NCBI GenBank assembly: GCA_015059185.1
Contig: SVAY01000005.1
Span: 36,450 to 100,449 of the forward strand
Length of the DNA stretch: 64,000 bases
Direction of reading: 5' to 3'
Source: Erysipelotrichaceae bacterium
GTDB taxonomy: Bacteria; Bacillota_I; Bacilli_A; RFN20; CAG-826
The notes under the pieces were generated by a model. That model ran no database searches, was not told the origin of the DNA, and worked only from the letters and a program-made list of their open reading frames with translations. Position numbers and translations under genes: made by a program. This document shows, piece by piece, positions 17,823-26,522 of the stretch. The number at the start of each line of letters is the position of its first letter. Position 1 is the first letter of the stretch.

Positions 17823-20033
17823 ATGGAAAACAAAATTACAGCAGCCTTACTTGGCAATCCTAACTCAGGAAAAACAACATTATTTAATAGCCTCACCGGA
17901 CTTACCGCGCACGTCGGTAACTGGCCAGGTGTCACTGTTGATAAAAAGGAAGGTGTATATAAGAAGCTTGATACACCAATTCACTTAATTGACCTTCCAG
18001 GTATATATTCTTTATCACCATATACCCCAGAAGAAATCGTTTCTCGTAACTATATCTTAGATGAGAAACCAGATGTCGTCATTAACGTTATCGATGCGAC
18101 CAACTTAGAAAGAAACTTATATCTCACTACTCAATTATTAGAGATTAATGTTCCTGTCGTGCTTGCACTAAACATGACCGACTTAATCATCAAAAACGGT
18201 GATAAATTAGATGCGAAAACATTAAGTAAAAGATTAGGTGTTCCAGTTGTAGAAATCTCTGCCTTAAAGAGCACTGGCTTAGACGAATTAATGGAAGCGG
18301 CCTTAAAAGCCAGTAAACAAACTAGACAAGGTTACACCGTGATTGAAGAAAGTGATATTCTTCACCTCATCCACGACGTCCAAATCGCCTTTAAAGGTAA
18401 AGGGGTTGATAATCCCCTATTCCACGCAATTAAACTTGTAGAACTCGATAAAATCGAAGTTGAAATGCATCCTGACCTCGTAAATATGGTCGAAGAATTT
18501 AAAAAGACCTTTAAGGATGATACATTCCAAGATGATTTTGAAGCGATTGTCGCTGATAAACGTTATAGTTATATTTCTAAAAACTATTCTAATGTCTTAA
18601 TCAAGGAAGAAAAGACTAATAAAGTATTAAGTAAGTCTGACAAGATTGATAGAGTGATGACTCATAAAATTTGGGCGATCCCACTATTCATTGTCATCAT
18701 GTTCTTTGTCTTCCATTTAACATTTGCAGAAGACTTGTTCTTCCTTAATAGATTATTCCATGTGGAGTTCACTAACGAAGTATTCATCAACATCTGTACT
18801 GGTATGGGATATGATGGTGAGCCTCTAGCAGGTCTACCTTCTCCTGGTATCTTCTTACAGAACTGGATGGGATTTTTAACCGGATCAGTTATTGACGGCT
18901 TTAGATCATTCATGCCAGAAGGAACATGGTATACATCCCTTGTATGTGATGGCTTATTAACCGGTTTAGATGCGGTTCTTAGCTTCGTCCCTCAAGTAAT
19001 GATATTATTCTTCTTTATCGCTGTCCTTGAAGATAGCGGTTATATGTCTAGAGTTGCCTTTATCTTAGATAGAGTCTTCCGTAAGCTTGGCTTAAGCGGA
19101 AAAGCATTCATCCCAATGTTAACCGGATTTGGTTGTTCGGTTCCTGCCATTATGGCTTCTAGAACTATCGAAGATAGAAAAGAAAGAAATAAGATTATTA
19201 GATTAATGACTTGCTTCTCTTGTGGTGCAAAAGCTCCTATCTGGGCATTAATTGCTGGCGTCGGTGCTTTAGCAGGATTTGCAGGAGACACATTCGTCTT
19301 CACCATTTATTTAGGTGGTATCTTAGCCGCGATCCTTTATGCCTTATTAATGAGGGTAATCTCTAAAGATGATTATGTGTCTCCATTCATTATGGAATTA
19401 CCTCTCTATCATCGACCACAAATGAAAAATGTTGGTGCCTACGTGTGGGAAAAGTTTAAACACTATCTCACTAAAGCAGCCACTATCATCGCTGCATCCA
19501 CTATTGTCATTTGGTTCTTAAGTAACTTTAACTGGAACTTATCATTAGGCTTAGTGGATATTGAAGACTCAATCCTTGCTAGCTTAGGTAAAGGACTTGC
19601 CTACCTCTATTACCCACTTGGTTGGGCACAAGGAGATGATGGCTGGAAATATAGTGTCGCTGTCATCACTGGCTTAATTGCTAAGGAACAAGTTGTCGAC
19701 TCTATGGCGGTCCTCGGACTTAATGAAGAAACTATTATGTTCACTGCTTCTCAAGCTTACGCATTTGCCTTCTATAACCTATTTACCATTCCTTGCTTTG
19801 CGGCAGTTGGAGCAGCATTCGGTGAACAAAATAGAAAAGAATTTTGGATTACTCTTCTCTGGTGGTTCTTAATGAGCTACGCAGCAAGTGGAATCATCTT
19901 CGGAGTTGGTAGACTATTTGAAATAGCCTTATGGGCTGGCATTGTCTTAATGGCTGTTGTATTAGCTCTTATTGTTGCTGCTACAATCTATGTCATTAGA
20001 CGACATAAGAAATACGTATTGGAGAATGAATAA
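17823..20033 (+). CDS. feoB: FeoB ferrous iron transporter
   Basis: 736 residues, the expected length. The N-terminal G domain shows G1 GNPNSGKTT (residues 11-19), G3 DLPG (about 58) and G4 NMTD (about 120). The membrane part (about 280-725) has the duplicated Gate motifs with the conserved Cys in GFGCSVPAIMASRT and CFSCGAKAPIWALI. It imports Fe2+ in a GTP-dependent way. It is followed two bases later by the small Cys-rich membrane protein typical of Firmicutes feo operons. Confidence 0.96.
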   Translation: MENKITAALLGNPNSGKTTLFNSLTGLTAHVGNWPGVTVDKKEGVYKKLDTPIHLIDLPGIYSLSPYTPEEIVSRNYILDEKPDVVINVIDATNLERNLYLTTQLLEINVPVVLALNMTDLIIKNGDKLDAKTLSKRLGVPVVEISALKSTGLDELMEAALKASKQTRQGYTVIEESDILHLIHDVQIAFKGKGVDNPLFHAIKLVELDKIEVEMHPDLVNMVEEFKKTFKDDTFQDDFEAIVADKRYSYISKNYSNVLIKEEKTNKVLSKSDKIDRVMTHKIWAIPLFIVIMFFVFHLTFAEDLFFLNRLFHVEFTNEVFINICTGMGYDGEPLAGLPSPGIFLQNWMGFLTGSVIDGFRSFMPEGTWYTSLVCDGLLTGLDAVLSFVPQVMILFFFIAVLEDSGYMSRVAFILDRVFRKLGLSGKAFIPMLTGFGCSVPAIMASRTIEDRKERNKIIRLMTCFSCGAKAPIWALIAGVGALAGFAGDTFVFTIYLGGILAAILYALLMRVISKDDYVSPFIMELPLYHRPQMKNVGAYVWEKFKHYLTKAATIIAASTIVIWFLSNFNWNLSLGLVDIEDSILASLGKGLAYLYYPLGWAQGDDGWKYSVAVITGLIAKEQVVDSMAVLGLNEETIMFTASQAYAFAFYNLFTIPCFAAVGAAFGEQNRKEFWITLLWWFLMSYAASGIIFGVGRLFEIALWAGIVLMAVVLALIVAATIYVIRRHKKYVLENE

Positions 20034-20035
20034 TT

Positions 20036-20215
20036 ATGAGTTGGTTTGAACCACTAATTATTATTGGAGTCGTTGCATTCGTAGTGACCGTGTTCTCTAT
20101 CCATATCTACCGTAAGAAGAAAGGCAAATCATCTTGCTCATGTGGATGTCAATGTGGAAGCACTAAATGCCCAGCATGTGCGATGATGAAAGAAACTGAA
20201 ATCAATAAGAAATAA
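20036..20215 (+). CDS. FeoB-associated Cys-rich membrane protein
   Basis: 59 residues, too short for most gene callers. One membrane segment (about 6-24) is followed by a basic stretch (YRKKKGK) and a cluster of six Cys (CSCGCQC...CPAC, residues 34-47). This matches the small FeoB-associated Cys-rich proteins that end many feo operons; a role in handling iron at the cytosolic mouth of FeoB is proposed, not shown. Two bases separate it from feoB and a strong terminator follows. Confidence 0.85.
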   Translation: MSWFEPLIIIGVVAFVVTVFSIHIYRKKKGKSSCSCGCQCGSTKCPACAMMKETEINKK

Positions 20216-20222
20216 ACATAGT

Positions 20223-20256
20223 AAAAGGCGCTTAGTTCAAACCTAGCGCCTTTTTT
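20223..20256 (+). terminator. Terminator of the feo operon
   Basis: A GGCGCTTAG/CTAGCGCC stem is followed by six T. It is the strongest terminator in the window. Confidence 0.92.
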
Positions 20257-20265
20257 GCTGACAAA

Positions 20266-20451
20266 TTAATCATCCTTATCAAGTGTTTTCTTGATAGCTT
20301 CCTTGATATCCTCTTCTGTCAACCAACCTTTCTCATCGCTTTCTTTTTCGATCTTTTTGAGTTCTTCGATTAAATCATTAGAGAATGCGATTTTTTCGAA
20401 ATCAACAATCGTTGGATCGTCAATATCGAATAGTACATATATATCTTTCAT
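20266..20451 (-). CDS. Small acidic protein downstream of an orphan RelB
   Basis: 61 residues, not recognised. It is acidic and mostly helical (LIEELKKIEKESDEKGWL, then EEDIKEAIKKTLDKDD). The ATG at 20451 has an AAGGAG ribosome site six bases upstream and is preferred over the TTG six bases earlier. The gene lies two bases after a RelB-like antitoxin gene, where a RelE toxin would be expected, but it has neither the size nor the basic residues of a toxin. It may be a replacement partner or an unrelated small protein. Confidence 0.6.
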   Translation of the reverse strand: MKDIYVLFDIDDPTIVDFEKIAFSNDLIEELKKIEKESDEKGWLTEEDIKEAIKKTLDKDD

Positions 20452-20453
20452 AA

Positions 20454-20765
20454 TCAACTCCTTAAAATGGCAAATTTTGCAGTTTCTAAATCAATATCAC
20501 CGTTAGCATATAATTGAATAATTTTTTTAGCTTTTTGAGAAGGCTCTCTTCCGTCAACAGAATTGATTAGATAAGCAAGCTGTTCAGCATCATTAACTTC
20601 TTTTTTCTCACTATCAAGTTTGAAAGGCATTCCTTTTTTTAAAACTACTTGTCTTAAAAATAAGTCAACAGCTTGGCTAAGCGTTATACCAATAGTATTT
20701 AATATCTTATCTGACTCATGTTTTATATCAGATTGAACTCTTGCATGTATTACTTCACTTTTCAT
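20454..20765 (-). CDS. Orphan RelB/DinJ-like antitoxin
   Basis: 103 residues from the ATG at 20765, chosen because GGAG sits seven bases upstream; the longer frame to 20816 runs into the operator dyad. The N-terminus is a ribbon-helix-helix (KSEVIHARVQSDIKHESDKIL...ITLSQAVDLFLRQVV) like RelB, followed by an acidic helical extension to about residue 100. No RelE/YafQ toxin follows. Orphan antitoxins of this kind can act as plain regulators or buffer related toxins such as the YafQ at 13888. Confidence 0.78.
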   Translation of the reverse strand: MKSEVIHARVQSDIKHESDKILNTIGITLSQAVDLFLRQVVLKKGMPFKLDSEKKEVNDAEQLAYLINSVDGREPSQKAKKIIQLYANGDIDLETAKFAILRS

Positions 20766-20783
20766 ATCTATCTCCGTAATTAT

Positions 20784-20803
20784 TGTAACACAATTGTGAT
20801 ACA
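20784..20803 (-). promoter_or_regulatory. Operator-like palindrome upstream of the orphan relB
   Basis: A 20-base near-perfect palindrome with core CACAATTGTG flanked by TGTA/TACA arms (one mismatched pair) sits about 20 bases before the relB start. It is a natural autorepression site for a ribbon-helix-helix dimer. Confidence 0.65.
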
Positions 20804-20813
20804 TAATAAATAA

Positions 20814-20843
20814 CAAAATAAAAAAAGAGTCTCATAGAGACTC
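20814..20843 (-). terminator. Terminator of the GDPD/MFS operon
   Basis: GAGTCTC/GAGACTC with a three-base loop; on the minus strand it is followed by a T-rich run. Confidence 0.85.
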
Positions 20844-20862
20844 AATAATTTATCGTAAATAA

Positions 20863-21555
20863 TTAAGCGTTTTGATCAAAGACGTTAGAAGTGACATAAT
20901 CCACTCCCATCGTTTCGACTTTTCTAAGGACATCAATATCATCAACAGTCCAAACATTAACTTTTAGATGATGTTTATGCATCTTTTTAATCATCTTATC
21001 TGTTAGTTTTTCATAATCGATATCTATATCCATTTTCTTCCATACAGATGTATGAACGAACTCCGTATGTTTTTGGATTAATTGTTGAATGTGGATACGC
21101 TTCTTAAACATTCTTCTAAGCTTCCACATTGGCCAAGGATAGAAGCCAATAAAGGTAACATTCTCAAAACCCATATATTTATCAACATATTTTCCTAATT
21201 CTTTTAAATCTTTCTTCTTAGGAGAATTTTTGATTTCAATAATAGGACGTTTCCCACTATCCTTACATATCTTTAGATAATCAGTGAATAAACAGACTGT
21301 TGCATTCTCATGTCCTTGATTGTTATCAAGAGGGAGATGCATTAATTCATCTAGAGTATGTTCGGTAATGATATAAGATTTACCACCGCTTATCACATCA
21401 TCATTATGATGGGTGACCCAGACACCATCTTTAGTGAGATGGATATCGGTCTCAATCCCATAAAAATTACCCTTAGAAGCCTCGATAAAAGCTTCCTTAG
21501 TATTTTCATAATACTTCACGTGATAACCGCGGTGAGCGATTGCTAATGGTTTCAT
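20863..21555 (-). CDS. Glycerophosphodiester phosphodiesterase
   Basis: 230 residues of the GDPD TIM-barrel family. Catalytic and metal residues are visible: AHRG (residues 7-10), YENT, GIETDIHLTKDG and THHNDDV. It hydrolyses glycerophosphodiesters to glycerol 3-phosphate and an alcohol. There is no signal peptide, so it is cytosolic. Its start overlaps the stop of the sugar-type transporter by one base (TAATG), so the transporter may bring in its substrate. Length matches the short bacterial UgpQ type. Confidence 0.92.
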   Translation of the reverse strand: MKPLAIAHRGYHVKYYENTKEAFIEASKGNFYGIETDIHLTKDGVWVTHHNDDVISGGKSYIITEHTLDELMHLPLDNNQGHENATVCLFTDYLKICKDSGKRPIIEIKNSPKKKDLKELGKYVDKYMGFENVTFIGFYPWPMWKLRRMFKKRIHIQQLIQKHTEFVHTSVWKKMDIDIDYEKLTDKMIKKMHKHHLKVNVWTVDDIDVLRKVETMGVDYVTSNVFDQNA

Positions 21556-23096
21556 TAATCTTCTTCTCCTAAAGCCTCTAATCCATGAGCGTTCTTGGCT
21601 CTATCATTTCTTTTAGGAGCTTTAACAAAGAAGAACACAAGGCCTGCTACTGCCATCAAGGAAGCAGAATAGATTGGCATTGCTCTCCAAGTGGTGTATT
21701 GGAAGATAAATCCAATAACAATTGGAGTAAGGGATTGAGCTAACATACTAGCGGTATAGTATAAAGAAGTAAATCTACCTAACTTATCACTAGTACAGTA
21801 GTCAGTAACAAGTGGGAAAGAACAAATATGAATTAAGCTAGATCCTAAACCAATAGTTGGTAAGAGGATAAAGAAGATCCAAGGTAAGTTAGCAGTAAAG
21901 ACGTGCTCAGGATCTCCATAAGGAACTTTCACTTGTGGAATGAAGGCATAGGCTAAATAACATAAAGCCACAACGCAAATACCAATAAAGATGGTCCATT
22001 TTCTACCAATCTTATCAGCAATGATACCAGCAATTAAGAAACCGATAACACTAGCGGCGCCACTAATAACAGTCATCACTGCGCCACCAGCACTAGATGT
22101 ATTAAGCCAGAACATCACATAGTTAGTTTGGAATGTCTCAACAGCGTTAAGTGACATAAACCAAAATACTTCCGCCACCAAGATGAGAATTAAGTTTCTC
22201 ATATTGCTCTTAGATAATTTTGTATTTTCAGTGACTGCTTCAGCAGATTCGCCTAAAGCGTCGCCACGACGAATCTCTTCATCGAGTTCGGCATGTAATT
22301 TATTTTCTCTCACTTTAAAAAGTAATAATCCTAACGATAAAAGGAGAACGACACTACAAACGATGAATGGGATTTCAAGCATCCATAATGATCTATTTGT
22401 ACCATCGATATATTTAGTAACTGGAATAATGATTGCGAATATTGAACCAACCGCACCGCCAACATAACCAACAACATTGATTAAGCCGTTCGCCTTACTG
22501 CGTAATGGTTTAGGTGTTAAGTCAGGCATTAAAGCAACAGCAGGTGAACGATAGCTCATCATGAAGATGATAATAACGACCATCGAACAAATCATACCAA
22601 CGATTGAACCTATTAATGCGGCATCAACACCACCCATACCGGTATTGAAACATAATGGGATGAATGGTAAGGCGATAGCAGTTACTACACTACCAATGAT
22701 GATATAAGGCATTCTTTTACCTAATTTAGATTTGGTCTTATCACTTAAGTGACCAAATATAGGCATAATGAATAAGGCAGCAATATTATCAAGAGCCATG
22801 ATGATACCAACTTTCCATTGAATCTGGAGATACATTTGTTCAGTGATATAACCATGCGCTAATAAATACTTCATATCAACAACGACACCAGCAGCAGCTT
22901 CCGCTTGAGCAGTAGCGATGACAGAAGCATAATCGCTTCGAGCAAACATAAAGGATAACATTGGGGCACAATAAGAGTTATAAAGTTGCCACACAAGTAA
23001 AATCCCAAAGAAAGCTAAGCCAATCCAAACCGTCCTTCTTCGATAAGCTTTATCAAACTTAAAGGAAGGGGCTTGTAAAACATTCTCATTTTCCAT
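21555..23096 (-). CDS. MFS/GPH-family transporter
   Basis: 513 residues with about twelve membrane segments. The loop FGHLSDKTKSKLGKRMPYI (about 115-133) is the GPH/SLC45-type version of the MFS signature found in cation-coupled sugar transporters such as MelB, repeated in a degenerate form after segment eight (IAGIIADKIGRKW). A charged cytosolic loop near residues 265-300 separates the two halves. The substrate is unknown; its coupling to a glycerophosphodiesterase makes a glycerophosphodiester or glycoside possible. Confidence 0.83.
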   Translation of the reverse strand: MENENVLQAPSFKFDKAYRRRTVWIGLAFFGILLVWQLYNSYCAPMLSFMFARSDYASVIATAQAEAAAGVVVDMKYLLAHGYITEQMYLQIQWKVGIIMALDNIAALFIMPIFGHLSDKTKSKLGKRMPYIIIGSVVTAIALPFIPLCFNTGMGGVDAALIGSIVGMICSMVVIIIFMMSYRSPAVALMPDLTPKPLRSKANGLINVVGYVGGAVGSIFAIIIPVTKYIDGTNRSLWMLEIPFIVCSVVLLLSLGLLLFKVRENKLHAELDEEIRRGDALGESAEAVTENTKLSKSNMRNLILILVAEVFWFMSLNAVETFQTNYVMFWLNTSSAGGAVMTVISGAASVIGFLIAGIIADKIGRKWTIFIGICVVALCYLAYAFIPQVKVPYGDPEHVFTANLPWIFFILLPTIGLGSSLIHICSFPLVTDYCTSDKLGRFTSLYYTASMLAQSLTPIVIGFIFQYTTWRAMPIYSASLMAVAGLVFFFVKAPKRNDRAKNAHGLEALGEED

Positions 23097-23136
23097 TTAA
23101 TAAGACCTCTACTTATATTTATCTATTACCCTTAAG

Positions 23137-23180
23137 GTAAACCTTTATGGAATAATTTTCAATCTTGAAAGAAGGTTTAC
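23137..23180. promoter_or_regulatory. Inverted repeat upstream of the transporter operon
   Basis: Arms GTAAACCTT (23137-23145) and AAGGTTTAC (23172-23180), 26 bases apart, lie about 40-85 bases before the transporter start. It could be an operator or a long-loop hairpin. Confidence 0.45.
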
Positions 23181-23195
23181 TATGTAAAAATTAAA

Positions 23196-23459
23196 CTAAT
23201 TCTTCAAACTTGATAATAATAATTCTCTAGACTCAGCTATTGAATAGTTTTTACCTCCGTTAAGTCTAGATATATATGATTCTAATACTAATTGTTGTAT
23301 CTCTAATTCTTGCTCTTTTTCCTTAAAATAATTAATGTCCACTGCTACAAGTTCAATCTTGCCATCATTATTAATATAAACTGGTTCACCGCATTCTTTA
23401 CATTTTCTAATTAGTTCTTCAAACTTTGAATCTATGTCGTTTACCATCATTATGTTCAT
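23196..23459 (-). CDS. Phd/YefM-like antitoxin, orphan
   Basis: 87 residues from the ATG at 23459 (a GAGG site lies ten bases before it; a TTG two codons earlier is the alternative). The core FEELIRKCKECGEPVYINNDGKIELVAVDINYF is the Phd/YefM fold, in which a short DNA-binding module presents NNDGK and the tail binds the toxin. The C-terminal helix (ESYISRLNGGKNYSIAESRELL) is the usual toxin-binding extension. No Doc or YoeB toxin lies next to it, so it is an orphan or a plain regulator. Confidence 0.75.
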   Translation of the reverse strand: MNIMMVNDIDSKFEELIRKCKECGEPVYINNDGKIELVAVDINYFKEKEQELEIQQLVLESYISRLNGGKNYSIAESRELLLSSLKN

Positions 23460-23543
23460 AAGCAATTATCCTCAGTGATATTATAACAAACATTTAATAA
23501 ATGATTTAAATTTTGAAGTTATCTATTATAAGATAAGTGAGAT

Positions 23544-24182
23544 ATGAGTGCGACTAAGAAAAGAGGTCTAAACATTATTAGGAATAAGCACATCGCTTAT
23601 TATCTAGCGATTATTCTTATCCTTATCTCTTTAATGATACAAGTCGTTGAATTTATCGCAGTAAGCATGTTAGATAGGTTCTTACTTGAGAACTTATTCG
23701 CTTTCTTATTCGAAATTGTCACTAATGGATTCTTAATCTATGCCCTTATTACTAAGAATAACGCTTTAATTGAGGTATCCTTAGTTGTTCTTAAGGTGTT
23801 TGAAGGAACATATTATCCACTTCGAAGCTTCCAAAGGCTAGATACCTTAATATATGGAGGAGGAAGCAACTTCTATATTGTTTCTCATATCTTATTCGCT
23901 TCCGCTGCCTTCTCGCTTTTATTAGCTCTTATATTCTTCTGTATATATAAATATAAAGATACTGTTAAACACTGGAGTGCGATGAAAATCGCCATTCTAG
24001 TAGCGGCTTTCTTTATGCTTTTAATCGTTATTATCTATATCATTGCCTTTATTGTAATTGAAGCCATGACTTGGACTGAAATACTAGAACCAATTTCTTT
24101 AGTCTTCCTATTCGTAGGTATGTTTATGGCTAGTGAATACGTGGAAGAGGAAACGATCTATGAAGAAGCTCATACTGCTTGA
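23544..24182 (+). CDS. Five-span membrane protein, unknown
   Basis: 212 residues, not recognised. Hydrophobic segments are seen at about residues 19-38, 46-68, 73-88, 105-130 and 145-170, with a final segment near 180-198 and an acidic tail. It has no catalytic motif. It overlaps the start of the HAD phosphatase by 23 bases and is therefore translationally coupled to it. The ribosome site is weak. Confidence 0.7.
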   Translation: MSATKKRGLNIIRNKHIAYYLAIILILISLMIQVVEFIAVSMLDRFLLENLFAFLFEIVTNGFLIYALITKNNALIEVSLVVLKVFEGTYYPLRSFQRLDTLIYGGGSNFYIVSHILFASAAFSLLLALIFFCIYKYKDTVKHWSAMKIAILVAAFFMLLIVIIYIIAFIVIEAMTWTEILEPISLVFLFVGMFMASEYVEEETIYEEAHTA

Positions 24183-24951
24183 TATGGATGGCACCATCTA
24201 TTTAGGAAACCAACTCTTTGATGGAGTGAAAGAGTGTTTTGATTATTTTAAAAAACACGATATCAAGTTTGTCTTTATCACGAATAACTCATCTCATGAT
24301 TTAGAGTTCTATATCTCTAAAGTGAATAACATGGGTATTAAATGTAATGAAGAGAACTTTTATTCTTCTATTGAAGTCACTTTAGAATATCTAACGAAAA
24401 GAAACGCAAAGAAAATCTATGTACTTGGTAACGAATGCTTAAAGAAGAAATTAAGAAATAAGTTTGAATTAGTCTCTACATATAGTAAAGATATTAAGCT
24501 TGATGCAGTTGTCTGTGGCTTTAATACCGAACTTGTATATGAAGACTTAAAGAACGCTTGTTTATATCTAGAAACTCAAGACGTCGAATTTGTCGCCACC
24601 AACGGTGACTACCGCTGCCCTATTGAAGATGGATTATATATCCCTGACTGCGGAGGGATGATTGAATGGATGAGGCTATGCACTAATAAGACTGCCAAAG
24701 TCTTAGGTAAGCCAGATCCAGAAATCATCAACCAATTAGTAAATAAATATCAGGTAAATAAAGACGAAGTATTATGTATCGGAGATAGACTATATACCGA
24801 CATTAAAGTGGCAGTAAATGCGGGAGTTGATTCAGTCTGTGTATTAAGTGGAGAATCAACCTTAGAAGATATTAAGGCCTATGAAGCTAAACCAACATAT
24901 ATCTTAGATTCAATTAAAGATTTACCTGAACTATTAGAAAAGATTAATTAG
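24160..24951 (+). CDS. HAD-IIA phosphatase (NagD-like)
   Basis: 263 residues starting at ATG 24160, chosen because AGAGG lies nine bases upstream and because the family begins right at LLDMDGTIYLG (catalytic Asp pair at residues 7 and 9). FITNNSS is motif II, GKPDPEI holds the motif III Lys and CIGDRLYTDI is motif IV. The central cap domain is of the NagD type, so a small phosphorylated metabolite (sugar or nucleotide phosphate) is expected as substrate. It converges tail-to-tail with the DUF4143 ATPase gene, overlapping it by four bases. Confidence 0.92.
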   Translation: MKKLILLDMDGTIYLGNQLFDGVKECFDYFKKHDIKFVFITNNSSHDLEFYISKVNNMGIKCNEENFYSSIEVTLEYLTKRNAKKIYVLGNECLKKKLRNKFELVSTYSKDIKLDAVVCGFNTELVYEDLKNACLYLETQDVEFVATNGDYRCPIEDGLYIPDCGGMIEWMRLCTNKTAKVLGKPDPEIINQLVNKYQVNKDEVLCIGDRLYTDIKVAVNAGVDSVCVLSGESTLEDIKAYEAKPTYILDSIKDLPELLEKIN

Positions 24952-26324
24952 AGCTTTGATTCTTTTATATCTTTTATAGCCATGAAAGCCTGATATAAAG
25001 GAACTGTTAATATCTTATTTACTTCATCGTAACCATAATTATTTTGAGAAAATTTAATAGCTAAATCGCATTTGTTATTTTCTTTATATTTTTTTAGTGA
25101 CTTTAGTACACCTGTACTTTTTTTAACATCGATTGGAATTATTCTATTATTGCATTCAACAAGAAATTCAAATTCATAATCGTCTTTCCCCTTCCAGAAA
25201 AAGAGTGGGATACCATTAGCCTTTAATTCTGAAGCAATATAATTTTCAAACAATAGTCCAGACAATGTGTTTTTAGCATTACTGTCAATAAAATTTGCCA
25301 TATTAATTTTTGATTGATATGTAAATAAGCCGTTATCAAATAGATATAAACGGTAATTATAATCATTCTCTTCTTTTAAAGGATAACTCACTACTAGTTT
25401 TACTTGTTTAGATTCATAAACAATATTTGCTAAGTTTAACCAATCTAATGGGCTTCTAATGTCTCTCGTTTTCAAGTTCTTTCCTACCAAGGAGCTTTTA
25501 AAGTTTTTTTGATCTTTATCTAATTGAGTATAGATACTGTCAAATATAATCTTACTTCTTACAATAGACTCTTTACTGGCTTGATATAAATCCATATCAC
25601 TTAAATAATCTTCAAATAGATTTATGTTGTTTCTTCTTGCTTCTAATAAATCATGATTTTTTAAATACATAGAAACAGATTCAGGCATGCCCCCCACTAA
25701 AAGATAGGTGTATAGTGCATCCATCGCCATTTGATGTAAAGAATCATCTAATATTTTTTTATTTAAATATGCTTCTCTAACTTTAATATATAAAGCATTA
25801 TTATAGTTCAATAAAAATTCTTCAAAAGTTAACGGGTATATTGTGATTTTGCTATATCCACCGACCGGGAAAAAGAAAGACTCGTCCTTATGTTTTCTAT
25901 CATTTTGCTGTTCTCTTTTGATTTTGATTCTCACCATTGAACCAGATATCATAACAGGTATCCTAGGGAAATCTTGTTTAAAGTATTTTAAGGCGGTTAT
26001 TATTGGCAAACATTCCTGTGCCTCGTCAAATATAATTAATGTTGATTCATCGATTCTTTTCATAGCTCTTAAGGAGAGATATTCAATAATTGTTTTAGCG
26101 TCAACAATAGATGATTTATCTTTACCTCCATATAATATGAAATCGCGAAATTCGTTATCTTTTTTAAGATCGATATAAATATAATTATTTTTGTAATAAT
26201 TCTCTGCAAAAATATCTTTCATAAGATATGACTTACCCACTTGCCTAGCCCCATAAATCATGAGTGGCTTTCTATTGATAGAATTATTCCAATTAATCAA
26301 TTCTTGTAACGCTAGTCGATCCAT
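24948..26324 (-). CDS. AAA ATPase with DUF4143 C-terminal domain
   Basis: 458 residues. The N-terminal AAA_14 module has Walker A GARQVGKS (about 26-33), Walker B LIIFDEAQ (about 99-106) and the sensor SGSMV. The C-terminal DUF4143 part ends with a PD-(D/E)xK-like core (EFEFLVECNNRIIPIDVKKS, split by a short turn), suggesting a nuclease-like fold. Such proteins are very common in gut Bacillota and Bacteroidota; their role is unknown and often guessed to be defence or mobile-element related. A three-unit 33-bp repeat array (26359-26442) lies 35 bases before the start. A short 5' leader carries an AAGGT ribosome site. Confidence 0.85.
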   Translation of the reverse strand: MDRLALQELINWNNSINRKPLMIYGARQVGKSYLMKDIFAENYYKNNYIYIDLKKDNEFRDFILYGGKDKSSIVDAKTIIEYLSLRAMKRIDESTLIIFDEAQECLPIITALKYFKQDFPRIPVMISGSMVRIKIKREQQNDRKHKDESFFFPVGGYSKITIYPLTFEEFLLNYNNALYIKVREAYLNKKILDDSLHQMAMDALYTYLLVGGMPESVSMYLKNHDLLEARRNNINLFEDYLSDMDLYQASKESIVRSKIIFDSIYTQLDKDQKNFKSSLVGKNLKTRDIRSPLDWLNLANIVYESKQVKLVVSYPLKEENDYNYRLYLFDNGLFTYQSKINMANFIDSNAKNTLSGLLFENYIASELKANGIPLFFWKGKDDYEFEFLVECNNRIIPIDVKKSTGVLKSLKKYKENNKCDLAIKFSQNNYGYDEVNKILTVPLYQAFMAIKDIKESKL

Positions 26325-26358
26325 AATATTTACCTTAATTACATAGTATCATTTTTCC

Positions 26359-26442
26359 TAAAATGTGCAATTTAAACCTTCAAAAAATGGCTAAAATGTG
26401 CAATTTAAGCATCTGAAAAATGGCTAAAATGTGCAATCCAAT
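26359..26442 (-). repeat. Three-unit 33-bp direct repeat array upstream of the ATPase gene
   Basis: The core TAAAATGTGCAA begins at 26359, 26392 and 26425, an exact 33-base period, joined by TTTAA...AAAAATGGC. The unit nearest the gene supplies a TTGCAC hexamer on the minus strand that is spaced 16 bases from a TACTAT -10, so the array lies on and upstream of the promoter. Confidence 0.85.
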
Positions 26443-26477
26443 ATTTTTAATTACAAAGTAATTAACTTTTAGCCACA

Positions 26478-26503
26478 TTAAAAGGCCACCATAAGGCGGC
26501 CTT
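26478..26503 (-). terminator. Terminator of the lemA operon
   Basis: GGCCGCC/GGTGGCC-type stem; on the minus strand it runs into TTTT. It closes the lemA gene. Confidence 0.8.
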
Positions 26504-26522
26504 CATAATCCTTTGAACTAGA

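Noticed and set aside
20766..20816. Longer form of the orphan RelB
   Set aside because: The extension overlaps a near-perfect palindrome and has no ribosome site; ATG 20765 has GGAG at seven bases.
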